DNA from: Holothuria scabra
Lineage: Eukaryota; Echinodermata; Holothuroidea; Aspidochirotida; Holothuriidae
Length of the DNA stretch: 64,000 nt
Direction: 5' to 3'
Assembly: GCA_037179385.1 (NCBI GenBank)
Contig: CM074184.1
Span: forward strand, 15,208,001-15,272,000
A program made the translations under genes and the position numbers. The notes beneath the pieces are model-generated. The model was not told the origin of the DNA. It saw nothing but the letters and a program-made list of their open reading frames with translations, and made no database searches. Positions 47,301 to 57,095 of this stretch are shown in pieces (position 1 is the stretch's first letter; every line of letters begins with the position of its first letter).

Positions 47301-50300
47301 ACTGGCCTACACTGGTGTTCGAACGATCATCTGTTAAGTAATCGGCACTGGACCTATTATTCCTTCATCGGTAAATAATCAGCATTGGTAAAATTCTGCC
47401 ATTGAACCGATCATTACCACCAATTATTTACAAACTGGAAAAAGGGGCTAAATATACTTGCAACTTGCTCTTAGTGTCGTAAAAATTCCCGTAAATACTC
47501 AATCCTTCAACTTCACGCCAAAACGGGATGCGCTGATAATCACAAACATATAAATTTTACCCCTTACATGGCAATGATCCTTTGATATTTTTTGCTATAA
47601 ACCGGTAGTGTTACCTGGAATTCGATTTAGAATTTTGCATTCAAGGTGAGTTCCTTGCTGTCTCCCAGAAAGCGCCGCGTAAGTTGCTGTACAAACTGTT
47701 CTGACCAAAACACGTAGTACAGACCATCTAGCTGCAGTGTTTTGCCTTTTTTCAAATCCCCAAGTTTTGCAAACATATCTGTGCACATTTTGTACACTTT
47801 ATAGCACCTAGAATCTTGTGAAGTTCGGTGGTTATTATCTGGCATAAATTAAGCCATTGCCAGCATTCCTTCCGTAATGTTATTTACAGTAGAACTTCTG
47901 CAATGTTGTCATACGACGTCACTGCAAACAAAAACAGTGATGCACGTGGTCTCATGCAGCAAACTTCTTGGCCCACGCATGCACTAGACTTACGTGCATG
48001 TCCGTTTTTACCGCCAAACAAGGCGTAGTGTTTTGCTCGGTGACATCATATGCATACCATCCATTGCGAGACAAGTTTTCTCGCTAAGTTTGTGTTACGA
48101 CAATCACACTTGTCATGCTTGTGTAGCCGGCTAGTGAAGCCGGGCAAGCTCTGTGCTAAATTCACCTTGGAACGGCATCACAAATCTCTGCGTACGTGGA
48201 TTTTTCGGGGATCTAACTTACGTGCATTTCAGTTGAAAATTCTTTTTAAACAAGACATAAGTTTTGGACAAGAACTGCTAAAAATATACGGGGATATTTA
48301 TATCTGAAAGGAACCATAAGATACATTAATTGGGTGCAACAGTTTTGCTGCACAGAACTGCAAAGATTATCATTATTGTTCTACATGGGGTTCTCTAAAG
48401 CGGGAGAGTACTGTAGCTACAGTACATTAATGCAACTACAACGCGTACGCAGTACAGTAAAAGAATGCCAATGTTCCGACATGATCTGGTGGATTAAAAC
48501 TAGACAGAACATGATGTTGGCCTTAGAACTAAATTATCATAGGGCATGTGACATCTCCTGCAAACAATTCTACTGTATTAACGGTTGATTTGTATCTCCA
48601 TTTTTGAAATGAAAATATCCCCTACGTGAAACGAACAAAACTATTCCCAATGTTTTCCACCCTGAACTGGTTATGGTTATACAATACGCACAAAGCAAGG
48701 GACACATACTAAAGATGCAAACATGTGACTTCCCTCTTTCTAATAATCGGTGATCAGTAATCGGCATTGGGCCGATTGTTAAATTAAGTAATCCATAATC
48801 AGGTATAACCGATTATAGCATTTAATCGGTCTAACACTAGCCTACACCATTCATTTGCAACACAAGTACTATAGGACTTTAGCATAGTATACTGCTTTTT
48901 TAACATATGGCAGGAATTAACCGACGTGCTGGTAGTACAGCTTGCCCGCCACTACAACGAGAAGGAGTCAGGGTTCAGGGGGAAGATCTTCGTGTTGGAG
49001 TGCACGCAGTGCAGACTGGCCTGGGAAGTATGCCATCCTTTTCTGTTTATACTGGGCTAATCATGAGTCAATCACTTCACAAAATAAGAATATCACCAAT
49101 TTATAAAAATTCATGAAAGTTAGCAGTAATATTTTGTAATATGTCTTCCTGCTTGTGCTGTTACTTGGATTGAATTATTAGTCGAAAACACATCTTGAAA
49201 TGTAGGTGGCAGTACAAGTAGCAATGCTTATGAAGTAAGTAAGTAATCATTTCATAAATCAAACAAATAAACAAATAAACAAACAAACAAATAAAATCAC
49301 ACAAATTACCCCATTTAGGGCCAGTTTTTCAAATACTTATACAGATTTTTTTTTTATTTAGAACTTCATAGAAGGGATTCTTATCATCATATTTAGTAAT
49401 TTTTGGAAATTTCTGGTTCATACTTTTGCCAGAACTTGAAACTCTGGCCTTGACAAACATTTTTCCTTCAAACATCAAAAATATGATGATAAATAATTAG
49501 TTTTAATGTTGATTGAAGAATATACTGAGGTTTCAAAGCATCAAAGCATCTGTACAGCGCATTAAGCATTGTTTTTCTCTGGATTGCGCTATATAAGACT
49601 TATTATTGTTACTATTATTACAAAGCCAGTGATTGAAGACATGTAATGACATTAATGCAATGTGGGAATGATTATTCTGTTACTGTTCCAGTTCACAATA
49701 AGAAAATGGAATCTCCTTGGTAAACATTAGACTTGCCCCAGGTCTCTCACGTAATCCTTCCATCCACCTTTCATTTTATTTCTGTTCCTATTCTTCATGG
49801 TGATTCCATTGCTTTGTTCTCCAATGCAACCATTCAATTAACATCTCACTGTCCGTTGCTTCAACTTCCACGAGCACTGATGTAACACCTGGTCAGAAGG
49901 GTTACAGGAAGTTGACATATATGTAGCGCCACCAGTTTAACAGATGTAAAATTGAGATAAAAGTTGAAAAGTTGAGAAAAGTTGACTCATACAAAGAACC
50001 TCTCAAAAGTTCATCGCCCCTGATGATCCAAAGTTGACTAATAGTGGATTTACCCGAAATGATGAGAAAAGAAACATTAATTTGCTCACCAGCTATCCCA
50101 AACAAAGGGTACTTCACCAGGAATAGTTTGTAGGGAGGATTATCACAAAAACCAACAGAGCGCATTAGTGGTGAACTTAGGTAACAGGTGACCTTCCAAA
50201 TACTTGGAAGTTTGGAGGCATGAAACATAAATTTTGGACCAAAACAAAGAGCAGAAATAGGGAAGAGTCAATGAACTGTAGGAGGAGGGTAACCTTGGGA

Positions 50301-53300
50301 GGTCAGTGACAAGGAGGATGAAAATAGGTATGTAGTCATAGTTACCAAATAGTTTGGCAAGTGTGCCAAGAAAAAAAAGGGAATTGTTTGTAAAGCACAA
50401 AGGGATAAAAAGATAGGAGATTGACAAAGCAAAAGAGAAGCAAATCAGCCAGCGTGGCACAAGGTAGAAACAAGTGTAATAATAGAGCCAGAGTGGCACA
50501 GAGTAAGAGAAAATATAATTCAGCCAGCGTGGCAAAAAGTTTGAAACTAAAATTTAGAAGTGTAAAACTAACAGAGTGTTAGAACAAAAAGCCTGTGACG
50601 AATTAATCACAGAAAAGTGTGTTTTATTCCAAAAGGAGAAAATCAATGGATATATTGTGATATAGTCAAGGATTGTGTATAATACTTTATTCTTTTCTGA
50701 TGTGAAGGATATTCATCGTGGTGATATATGCTGCGAATTATGCTTATTAAATAAAACAAGTAACCGGAAAGAAAGAATTTTCCATTTCGTGTCTTCCATA
50801 CCTCTGGGACTTAAAAACTTTGGTAGCGAACGGGTCTAACATTGGACCTACCGACCAACACCTGCTCACAACTGTTCTTGAAGACTGAACACAGCTCACC
50901 TACTCCAGTCTGCTGAGCCGCCAGATCAAACTTGCTGCTTGCTGTGAGGGACAAGTTTGTTTCTTTTGCAACTGTTAACGTCATCATGTTCAACTTCTTT
51001 ATAGTTTTATTCATCTTGGAAATCAGATGAATATTTTTCAAGATAGTTTACTGTATCATCCAATTGGCTTCAGCATTGTGCGACTTTTGCTAGATATTCA
51101 TTTAGATCATCGTGTGATGAATGGTGCGTCACTCTGTCTGTTTACATGTACTAAGCTTTTCATTGGCTACAGAAATTAGTGATTAAAAACCGGACCACCC
51201 AAAATTCTACATCACCAGTTGCAAAAGCTACAAGTCTCTCGAGTAAGTCAGACCTCGGCTGGTTGATATGTGCACAGCGTGTAAACAGGTATCTGCCACG
51301 CACAATTGTTACAATAGTTCAGTGTCAAACAGGCTTGGGGCGATTACATCTCAATGTAATCCATTACGATTGCGATTACTTCATATTTTACGACTGCGAT
51401 TATGATTACGATTACAGCTAAAATTGTAAGTAATTGATTACAATTGCAATTACATTGCAATGTAATCATGATTGCAATCATGATTACATTTTCTTTCCAT
51501 ATAAACAATGTAGTAGGCAAAACAAACCAGTCTCCACAACTGGAGAAAAGGCCATGGACATTGCTCTAGATAAGCCCAGACAGAAGCAAGTCCTTCCAAA
51601 GTAGAGATTATTGAACCCCTGCACTTCTCACTCATTTTAAGCCGGAACAGCCAAAAAAGAGTGACAATTAAATTCTACCATTCCAACAGAGGAACCAAGC
51701 ACTGAAAAATTGTTTAGTAACTTTACAGGCTTCCTTGTTCAATTCAACTCCAATGTAATCAGGAATGAAACCACGATTGTGATTACTTTGTCATTGTAAT
51801 CGATTACGATTGCAGTTACTTTGCGATTTTCACAATAGTAATCGATTGCGATTACAACTACTTCAAAATGTGTAATCGATTGCAATCGATTACGATTAGT
51901 GATTACGATTACCCCAAGCCTGGTGTCAAAATGTACGAAGCGGTGAGTGTAAGAACTTGTTAGCGGGCATTACCGGTTGAGGTGTGTTGGTCGATGTGGG
52001 TTGTTCAGCACAGCGTGTATTGGCATCATAACGAGTCAAAGTGGAAAGTGGACAATGTGAGAAATTGGTTTGTCTGCAGAGGTGCACTGAGAGAGGTTAG
52101 AGGGGTGACACATAGAGAAGGAATAGTGACAGAGGAGAATCCTTACAGCTGGGAGGGAACATCTCAAGAGACTTGGGCAAGTCTGGGTAACCACTGACTT
52201 CTGTGGGGGTTTACATCCATGGAATTATCCTTCCTAGATTGCATTTCTTAGGGGCCCTCTTTTAAATTGGCATAAGGTTTATAATTAACATTGTCACATT
52301 ATCATTGTGCTACCATTAGTTTTGCATGTAGTGACTGACTCTGGCACCAACCGACTCAAGATCAATAACTACATATCATAAAAGCCTTAGCTATGTTCAC
52401 AAGACAATATGTATAGTGACTGATCTTGAGTTGGTTCGGTTGGTACCTTGGGTTGCTCCCTAACGCTACGTGCAAAATGTATGGCATATACTGGGCTTAT
52501 CATGAGTCAATCACGTAACAAACTTCGTAGCCACAAAACATCAATGAAAATCAATGAAACTTGACAGTACTGTTTTGGAATTTGTCTTTGTCATTTAGCT
52601 ATATTTTGGTGTTGTTCAGGCTGAACAATCTGAAGAAAATGAATCATGAAATGTAGGTGACAGTACAAGTAGCAATGCTTTTGATGTAATCTTGAGTTAA
52701 TCACTTCATAAAGCAAACAAATAAAATCCCATAAATTACCACATTTAAGGCAAGTTTTTCAAATAATAATGCGGCATAATCTCTTTTCTTTCAGAATTTT
52801 ATATTTATATTCATAGCTAAGACATTCTCATCATCATTTAGGGTAATTTTTCCAAATTTCTGGTTCATACTTTTGCCAAAATTGAAAATCTGGCCATGAC
52901 TAACATTTTGTGCTTTTATTATAAAAAAATATGATGAGGGAAAATTGGATTTGATGCTGTTTGAAGAATATTCATTTGCAGGTTATTCTAACATTGCAAT
53001 TACATCACACAATGTACTCGCTGCACTGGCTTTAAGAAGGCAGTGATCCACTCATGATAGGGATCGATTCATGATAACTTACTATACTATACACACGATG
53101 TAGGCTACAACACATATTAACTGGCTGACACATTGGTATGCTAGCACAATGATACTGGGCAATATCTCGAAATAGGCCCTGCAGGGCTAGCTTCAACTGC
53201 GCCGTCAATGAAAGCCGTTTTGCGCTGGTTGTCGAGCATCAGCAAGAAAAGCAGATAAAAATCACATACCTCAAAATGATAGCAGGGCCTATTTCGAGAG

Positions 53301-54154
53301 TATATATACACAGCTGCTTGACCATCACTTATGTTTGCTATTTGACAAGCTAAATATTGTGACAAGGTCAAGACGGCTTGCACGGTCTTAATTTTAGCGA
53401 GGGGAATGAGGGGTAGGTGGAATTCAACGTCTGAATATGGGATATTTACGGAATAAATGGCAAAATTATTCAGAAATTTTAAAAACTGCAGGGCCTATTT
53501 CGAGAGTATATAAGAATTAAGATAGCTAGTCCCTAGTATATAGGCCCTTCAAATTTCTTAAAAATATTTCCTTTTATTCTGTAAATATCCCGTATTCAGA
53601 AGTTTAATTCCACCTACCCCTCATTCCCCTCGCTAAAATCAACCGCGCAAGCCGTCTTTACCTTGTCACAATATTTAGCTTGTCCTATAGCACAACGGTG
53701 AACGTACGTAAGCACAGTATTTAGCTTGTCATAGGCCTAGCCTATAGCATGCAAAACGATGACAGTCCGTAAGTCAAGAAGCTATATATATACAGTACTC
53801 TCGAAATAGGCCTGTTATCATTTTGAAGTAGGCCTATGTGATTTGTATTTGTATGAGACAACGTCCAAGATTCCAGGATTTGGCAGAGCGCGCGGACGAA
53901 ATAAGCCCTGTCTGCACTGAAAATTCCATAGCATGGCCTATTTCGAGATAATGCCGGCATAGGCTTGGTTAGGCTAGGCTAGGTGTAACGTTAGTGCGGG
54001 TTTATATTTTTAACGTTAGACTAAAAGAGTAACAAGTAACAAGACCGAACTCACTCTTATCCGATTTGACAGCAGTTTGTGATACATCTTCTGCGGGGCC
54101 AGACGCTTCACTTGCTCCTCCGGTAGCACTTTCGGGGGATTTGTCATTTTCCAT
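35253..54154 (-). CDS. ATG12: ATG12, ubiquitin-like autophagy protein, complete gene of 4 coding exons
   Basis: Minus-strand exons 54154-54055, 44707-44571, 37703-37641 and 35312-35253 join with GT-AG junctions and matching phases into 119 codons plus stop (human 140). The N-terminal ~33 residues are acidic, Ser/Ala/Gly-rich and presumably disordered, as in the family. The ubiquitin-like fold follows: [43 protein letters not shown] and [18 protein letters not shown]. The terminal Gly119 is the residue that ATG7 activates, ATG10 carries, and that is then linked to a lysine of ATG5. ATG12-ATG5 with ATG16L promotes LC3 lipidation on forming autophagosomes. Nothing follows the glycine, so no processing protease is needed, as expected. 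Introns of 9.3, 6.9 and 2.3 kb are full of transposon relics. Confidence 0.97.
35313..37640. other. ATG12 intron 3
   Basis: 2.3 kb without further exons. It holds a T22-G16 junction at 36,250-36,292 and otherwise AT-rich sequence with no recognised element. Confidence 0.6.
37641..37703 (-). CDS. ATG12: ATG12 coding exon 3
   Basis: 63 bp encoding residues 80-100, [20 protein letters not shown] and E (human [21 protein letters not shown]). The acceptor is CTATTTTTCAG and the donor GTAAGT. Phase 0 at both ends. Confidence 0.96.
37866..38781. mobile_element. Inverted-repeat element with CTTTCACACTTGA ends, 916 bp
   Basis: The left end AGAGTGCTTTCACACTTGA and right end (opposite strand) AGACCGCTTTCACACTTGA match at 16 of 19. 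Just inside, both ends carry clustered GATC-rich palindromic strings ('gatcagatcc', 'ctcgagatcaa'). No coding frame or clear target duplication. It is in ATG12 intron 2. Confidence 0.65.
39340..41530. repeat. Tandem repeat array, ~146-bp monomer in 292-bp dimers, each with a DR1 motif
   Basis: The sequence TGACCTTTGACCT recurs at 39528, 39807, 39954, 40099, 40246, 40391, 40538, 40683 and 41184, with one-mismatch copies at 39662 and 40828. Spacings alternate 147 and 145 bp, and 292-bp units from about 39,730 to 40,550 are nearly identical. Later copies (41.1-41.5 kb) are diverged. Read on the ATG12 sense strand the motif is AGGTCAAAGGTCA, a perfect direct repeat with one spacer base. The array is in ATG12 intron 2. 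Long open frames across it are periodic artefacts. Confidence 0.9.
40949..41015. repeat. (CA)n/(TACA)n microsatellite
   Basis: A CA-rich run followed by TACATACA repeats, placed within the tail of the TGACCTTTGACCT array as in the solitary copy near 8.1 kb. Confidence 0.85.
41690..41853. mobile_element. CAATCCTCGACAAAA MITE, copy 1
   Basis: 164 bp. The ends CAATCCTCGACAAAA and TTTTGTCAAGGATTG are inverted repeats with one mismatch. It is nearly identical to 43,058-43,220. TA precedes it, so a TA-target (Tc1/mariner-like) origin is possible. Confidence 0.8.
41860..43050. other. ATG12 intron 2, unassigned stretch
   Basis: Contains repeated 'atggttaaccac' / 'ggttaaccattt' / 'caatggttaatc' strings at 42,190-42,450 and a short C-rich patch near 42,650. 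No gene or clear element was recognised. Confidence 0.4.
43058..43220. mobile_element. CAATCCTCGACAAAA MITE, copy 2
   Basis: 163 bp. The 15-bp termini are perfect inverted repeats. TA follows the right end. It lies 1.2 kb from copy 1 in the same orientation and shares 'caatgaacggcacacaatcc' and 'ggcgtcctgaaacttcaaca'. Confidence 0.82.
44571..44707 (-). CDS. ATG12: ATG12 coding exon 2
   Basis: Completes Ile34 and encodes residues 35-79, [18 protein letters not shown] through [12 protein letters not shown]. This is the first half of the ubiquitin-like fold. The acceptor follows a long poly-T tract (TCTATCACTTGAACAG) and the donor is GTAAGT. Confidence 0.96.
45031..45274. mobile_element. piggyBac-like MITE, copy 1
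   Basis: TTAA at 45027-45030 and 45275-45278. The left end CCCTTTACCGTTG is mirrored by CAATGGTAAAGGG (one mismatch). A CCC start with a TTAA target is the piggyBac signature. It is GC-rich and non-coding. Confidence 0.85.
45378..45628. mobile_element. piggyBac-like MITE, copy 2
   Basis: TTAA at 45374-45377 and 45629-45632. The ends CCCTTTACCGTTG and CAACGGTAAAGGG are perfect. It is nearly identical to copy 1, about 100 bp away, in the same orientation. A 7-bp 'cttaaac' insertion near 45,490 distinguishes it. Confidence 0.87.
45774..46139. mobile_element. hAT-like MITE with repeated GGTTGTCC octamers, 366 bp
   Basis: The ends CAGGCCTCGATTTTCA and CAGGGCTTGATTTTCA (opposite strand) match at 14 of 16. 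AATTT flanks both sides. GGTTGTCC or its complement occurs repeatedly in the outer thirds (for example 45802, 45835, 45853, 46043, 46077). Confidence 0.65.
46262..46345 (-). repeat. SINE body fragment
   Basis: 'ctggcttgttttctctattc' and 'cattgcttatg' match the body of the SINE at 20,610-20,865. The tRNA-like head is missing. Confidence 0.5.
46440..46560 (+). repeat. Dispersed repeat matching 11,590-11,720
   Basis: 'ctagccatgaaaacacacag' and 'gaaactctgagacaagccc' occur in the reverse orientation in CFAP52 intron 1. The family is not known to me. Confidence 0.5.
47312..48840. mobile_element. hAT-like element with 6-bp target duplication, 1,529 bp
   Basis: CCTACA flanks both sides (47306-47311 and 48841-48846). 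The ends CTGGTGTTCGAACGAT and CTAGTGTTAGACCGAT (opposite strand) match at 13 of 16, followed on both sides by AATCGG-rich sequence. A minus-strand open frame at 47,845-47,627 (72 codons) lies inside. I do not recognise it, and it may be a transposase scrap or chance. Confidence 0.6.
48914..49027 (+). CDS. Candidate orphan exon, 38 codons
   Basis: After a plausible acceptor (CTGCTTTTTTAACATATGGCAG) an open phase-0 frame reads [20 protein letters not shown] and then [18 protein letters not shown], ending at a GTATGC donor. The composition is protein-like (charged and hydrophobic alternation, a CxxC-type CTQC) and its base content is unlike the surrounding AT-rich intron. It lies on the plus strand inside ATG12 intron 1. 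I do not recognise the family and found no partner exons with compatible phase. It could be an exon of a nested gene, a retro-fragment or chance. Confidence 0.35.
49053..49530 (+). repeat. Dispersed repeat, copy A
   Basis: It starts 'atactgggctaatcatgag', includes 'aaatgtaggtggcagtacaa' and 'tttctggttcatacttttgc', and ends near 'gattgaagaatatact'. The same order occurs at 52,488-52,983. A shorter minus-strand piece lies at 9,605-9,745. Confidence 0.75.
51330..51922. mobile_element. hAT-type MITE with GATTACGATT-rich interior, 593 bp
   Basis: Perfect 8-bp duplication GTGTCAAA (51322-51329 and 51923-51930). The ends CAGGCTTGGGG and CCCCAAGCCTG are perfect inverted repeats. Most of the outer sequence consists of ATTACGATTGCAATTAC-like strings on both sides. 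There is no coding capacity. Confidence 0.9.
52488..52983 (+). repeat. Dispersed repeat, copy B
   Basis: The second full copy of the repeat at 49,053-49,530, 3.4 kb downstream in the same orientation. Substitutions and small indels are spread throughout, so this is not a very recent duplication. Confidence 0.75.
53158..53955. mobile_element. Foldback element: ~800-bp long inverted repeat
   Basis: The outer ends (GGCAATATCTCGAAATAGG at 53158 and its mirror at 53937-53955) match with one mismatch. Inner arms also pair: the 'gacaagctaaatattgtgac' region at 53,345 with the 'gtcacaatatttagcttgtc' region at 53,665, and 'gaatgaggggtaggtgg' at 53,405 with its complement at 53,615. The arms meet near 53,515 with almost no spacer. 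The string CTCGAAATAGGCC or its complement occurs about five times. The element starts 100 bp inside ATG12 intron 1. Confidence 0.85.
54055..54154 (-). CDS. ATG12: ATG12 coding exon 1
   Basis: ATG at 54154-54152. It encodes residues 1-33 ([20 protein letters not shown], then [13 protein letters not shown]) and the first base of Ile34, with donor GTGAGT. The acidic, low-complexity start and final K-K/D-K-I junction match the family. The phase and the KIDILLKA join with exon 2 support the assignment despite the 9.3-kb intron. Confidence 0.9.
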
Positions 54155-56640
54155 TTTTGATCAAACTTCCAGCTCAAATTCTAATGTTAGGCTCACGCGG
54201 AACACTACACATACAATGAATGACATGTCTATTAGAAATAGAGTGATTGTCTGCGTAGCAGACTGTGGGTCATATTACTTGTTCAGTCAGTCAGTCATAT
54301 CCCCAGCGGTAGTGAACAAACCGTGTCCTCTCCGCGAGGAAATAGAGTTCAGTGTGTGTTGTTATTGGCGCTTAATACACTATTTTTCGTAGAATGGGAA
54401 TGGAAGAACATGTGCGCAATAGACAAATTGGGTTTCTTGGAGTTCGAAATCTCCTAAACCAGTAATTCCTAAATAACCGTTTGTAAATCTGACACCGGAT
54501 TATGCCGGCACAATCTCAATATTCCTTTACCATAAAACTGCAACCTTCCCTATTCCAAAACTTGTTAAATAAATTGTACTTACATTTATTAACCGTTGGC
54601 CCCTTAGAAATAAAAAGAATAATAAACGGTACTTGACATGAGCAGCGGACCTAGCTTGTTCTGGTGGAAACCATAGAGCAGGATATGGGAACCTGCTCTA
54701 TGGTGGAAACAAGGAAGTATGTTCCAGGATGCCCAACGATGGGACGTGAAGCAAGGCGTTTTGGAGTTACTCGAGAAGCAGAATTTTGGAGCGCGAAAAG
54801 GGAAACTGAAGCACAGTTTTAATTTTCAAAAGTGAACTCGCGATATAACTTAAAGACACACTACAGTGGCGCGAAACGGGGGCGGCACAATGTTTTTAAA
54901 ATTGTTCTTTTCTACTTCGCGCATAAAAAAAAACTGTTACAGCGCCATCGCCTTCCTTGGCCGTGAAAAATGTTCGCAGACGTATAATGGAGGGAAGTTG
55001 AATCATGGAAGTCTTTACGGTACTCATTGGGCATGTATTTCTCAAGATTTCAACAAATTTAGTTACTAGATTTGTGTTCCATGTGAACTTGAAGCAATCA
55101 TGTATCATACCATATCCTCACACCAATGAACAGTCTTGTTTTTGTTTACTTAGGTAGTGTGACATGTCAGCAAAGTAAGGTACCATGAGTTCTCCTGACA
55201 TTTCATGGGTAATTTTTTAAAGTGAAATCAGTTGGAATTTTGTCAATATTTTTTAAGGTCCTCAACATATACCTCGATCTTCGAATTTTAGATGTTTCTG
55301 ACCAGCAATTTTTTTTATGCGGAATGTTGCACAGCCATACCCTGCAGAACGAATTTTGAAGTGGAGGGGAGGGGGCTAACACCAAAGAGGTTCCATATTG
55401 TTCAACAATATATTAGCATTTAAAGGTGGTCCAAAATATCTACGGATGAAAACGTGGGGCCCTTTTCTCATTAGGCGGCCTCTGATGATGTTGACATTTT
55501 TCATCAGAGGTCTACAGCTTAATACTTGGCACTTATTAAATTTTCAAGGAAACAATTCAAACTTCAGAAATTAAACACTCGATCAGGAGTAGCCAGGTTA
55601 ACAACTTAATTGGAAAAAAGGTTGCAAAAACAAAGACTTGCACTAGCTAAATACAGCTTTTCTATCTCTTGACACTGAAAGATCTGCAAATTGAGCTCAT
55701 GCTTATAAATGATCACGTGCAAATCAGAAGTTGCACCGTAAAATGGTCAATGTTGATGGATGTTGGTGAGAATTGCAGCAATTTTCTTAGCTTTAATTTT
55801 TTTAATATGAAACATCCTGTTTTATCATTTTCATGTCACTAAACTTCTAAAGCTTTACTGCTAGATCAGTTTTCAGTTAAACAACCCGTAATATCAAAAT
55901 ATGGTTCAGTGACTGATGGAAGAATTATGCAAACTTTGCATTCTATACGAACAGGTCCCATCCGTATTAACCTGACAGACTAAACAGTAAAAAACTAAGG
56001 AAAAGAAACTAGAATGAAATGAGAAAGGGCATACTGAATCTCTACTGCCGTTAAGATCACTTTGGAACACCGTCCAAATCTGGTAAATTTATTTGCTTAT
56101 ATTTCGAGAAATATGTGACCGATCTGGATAAGTTACCAAATGGGGCTATGAGAGAACTTCAGTGAGGGGTACAAGAACTTCACAAACTTTGCATTCTATA
56201 CCTTGGCGTGTTTTATAACTCCAAGTTCTATACAAAGAGAACGCATCCTTTTAAAACGGACAGACTAAAAACGAACAAGGAAGAAAGGACTGGACAAAGT
56301 TACAGCAGAATTTTAATGCTTGTTATGATCAAATTTGCAATAATAAATGGAGCAAATTTTGTTTAAATTTTATTTGAAGGTAGAATTTTTTTAGCGCTTT
56401 GCTCACACCCCTAAAACTAACGTAACTGACCTAGTCCTAACTGACCCTCAGGCTGCACTCTCGCTCTTCACTTCCCACATCAATTACTACTACCATCATA
56501 AGCAAATTAACTAACTTTTAATGCCATTTGTGATCACGATAGGAAGAATATTGCATTCACTTTCTAAACTATGTGTTCGACTGGGGGAAAGCAAGATTTA
56601 TTCAAGAAATCTCCTAGAATACTTTTTTCTAAAGTTTTCT
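54155..56640. other. ATG12 5' flank and intergenic stretch
   Basis: The ATG12 promoter and 5' UTR must begin here, but no TATA box or clear start can be assigned. A hairpin lies at 54,670-54,704. The stretch 55,036-55,110 shares 'caaatttagttactagattt' with 63,596-63,650, a dispersed repeat. No other gene is recognised. Confidence 0.5.
54670..54704. repeat. Perfect 13-bp hairpin
   Basis: ACCATAGAGCAGG is followed after nine bases by its exact complement. It lies about 0.5 kb upstream of the ATG12 start codon. Function unknown. Confidence 0.65.
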
Positions 56641-57095
56641 AGACTCTCTGGCAAAAGTCTTTCGGCGAAACCAAGCTGCTTTCAAAAGAAGCTCATGTCC
56701 ACCGTACCACTCGAAAGGACAACTCTTTACCAACATCACGGCCCTCAGACCATTCACTACTTCATTGGTCTCCATGACTCCATGACAGAATCTTTTCTAA
56801 AGTCTATACCGACCCTCTGACAAAGGGCCGTTGGGCGAAACCAAACTTTGTACTGCTTCCCAAAGAAGCTATTACGTCCACTGAAGAACAATACGTGACC
56901 AACCTCACAGCCCTCAGACCATTTACACCATTGGTCTGCACGTCATGTATGGCTCCATTCTAGACTGGGTGAAAAGTTACTACACATGATCTTAGCCAAA
57001 AGGCCGAGAAGCCTAAAACATTTCCTCGAACAGTAGCCTTTTTCTAGAGTCCTCCCGACCCTCTGGCAAAGGGCCGTTCGGCGAAACCAAGAACA
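56641..57095 (-). repeat. Tandem imperfect repeat with GGTTTCGCCGAA motif
   Basis: Three blocks (about 56,641, 56,810 and 57,050) share CTCTGGCAAAG..., then TTCGGCGAAACCAA on the plus strand. Blocks 1 and 2 also share 'gccctcagaccatt' about 100 bp on. Block 3 is shortened. The U2 fragment at 56,978-57,012 is embedded between blocks 2 and 3. Confidence 0.6.
56978..57012 (-). pseudogene. U2 snRNA 5'-end fragment
   Basis: On the minus strand GCTTCTCGGCCTTTTGGCTA, then AGATCA, one mismatch and GTGTAGTA match nucleotides 4-38 of the highly conserved U2 snRNA, including the GUAGUA branch-site pairing element. Homology stops directly after it, so it lacks the Sm site and stem-loops and cannot be a working U2 gene. 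It is a truncated pseudogene or a piece captured by the surrounding repeat. Confidence 0.8.

Noticed and set aside
52080..52186. Possible second exon after TCTGCAG with donor GTAACC
   Set aside because: Open in only one phase, which does not fit the candidate exon at 48,914; no recognised protein motif.
56978..57012. Functional U2 snRNA gene
   Set aside because: Only nt 4-38 are present. The Sm site and 3' stem-loops are missing.
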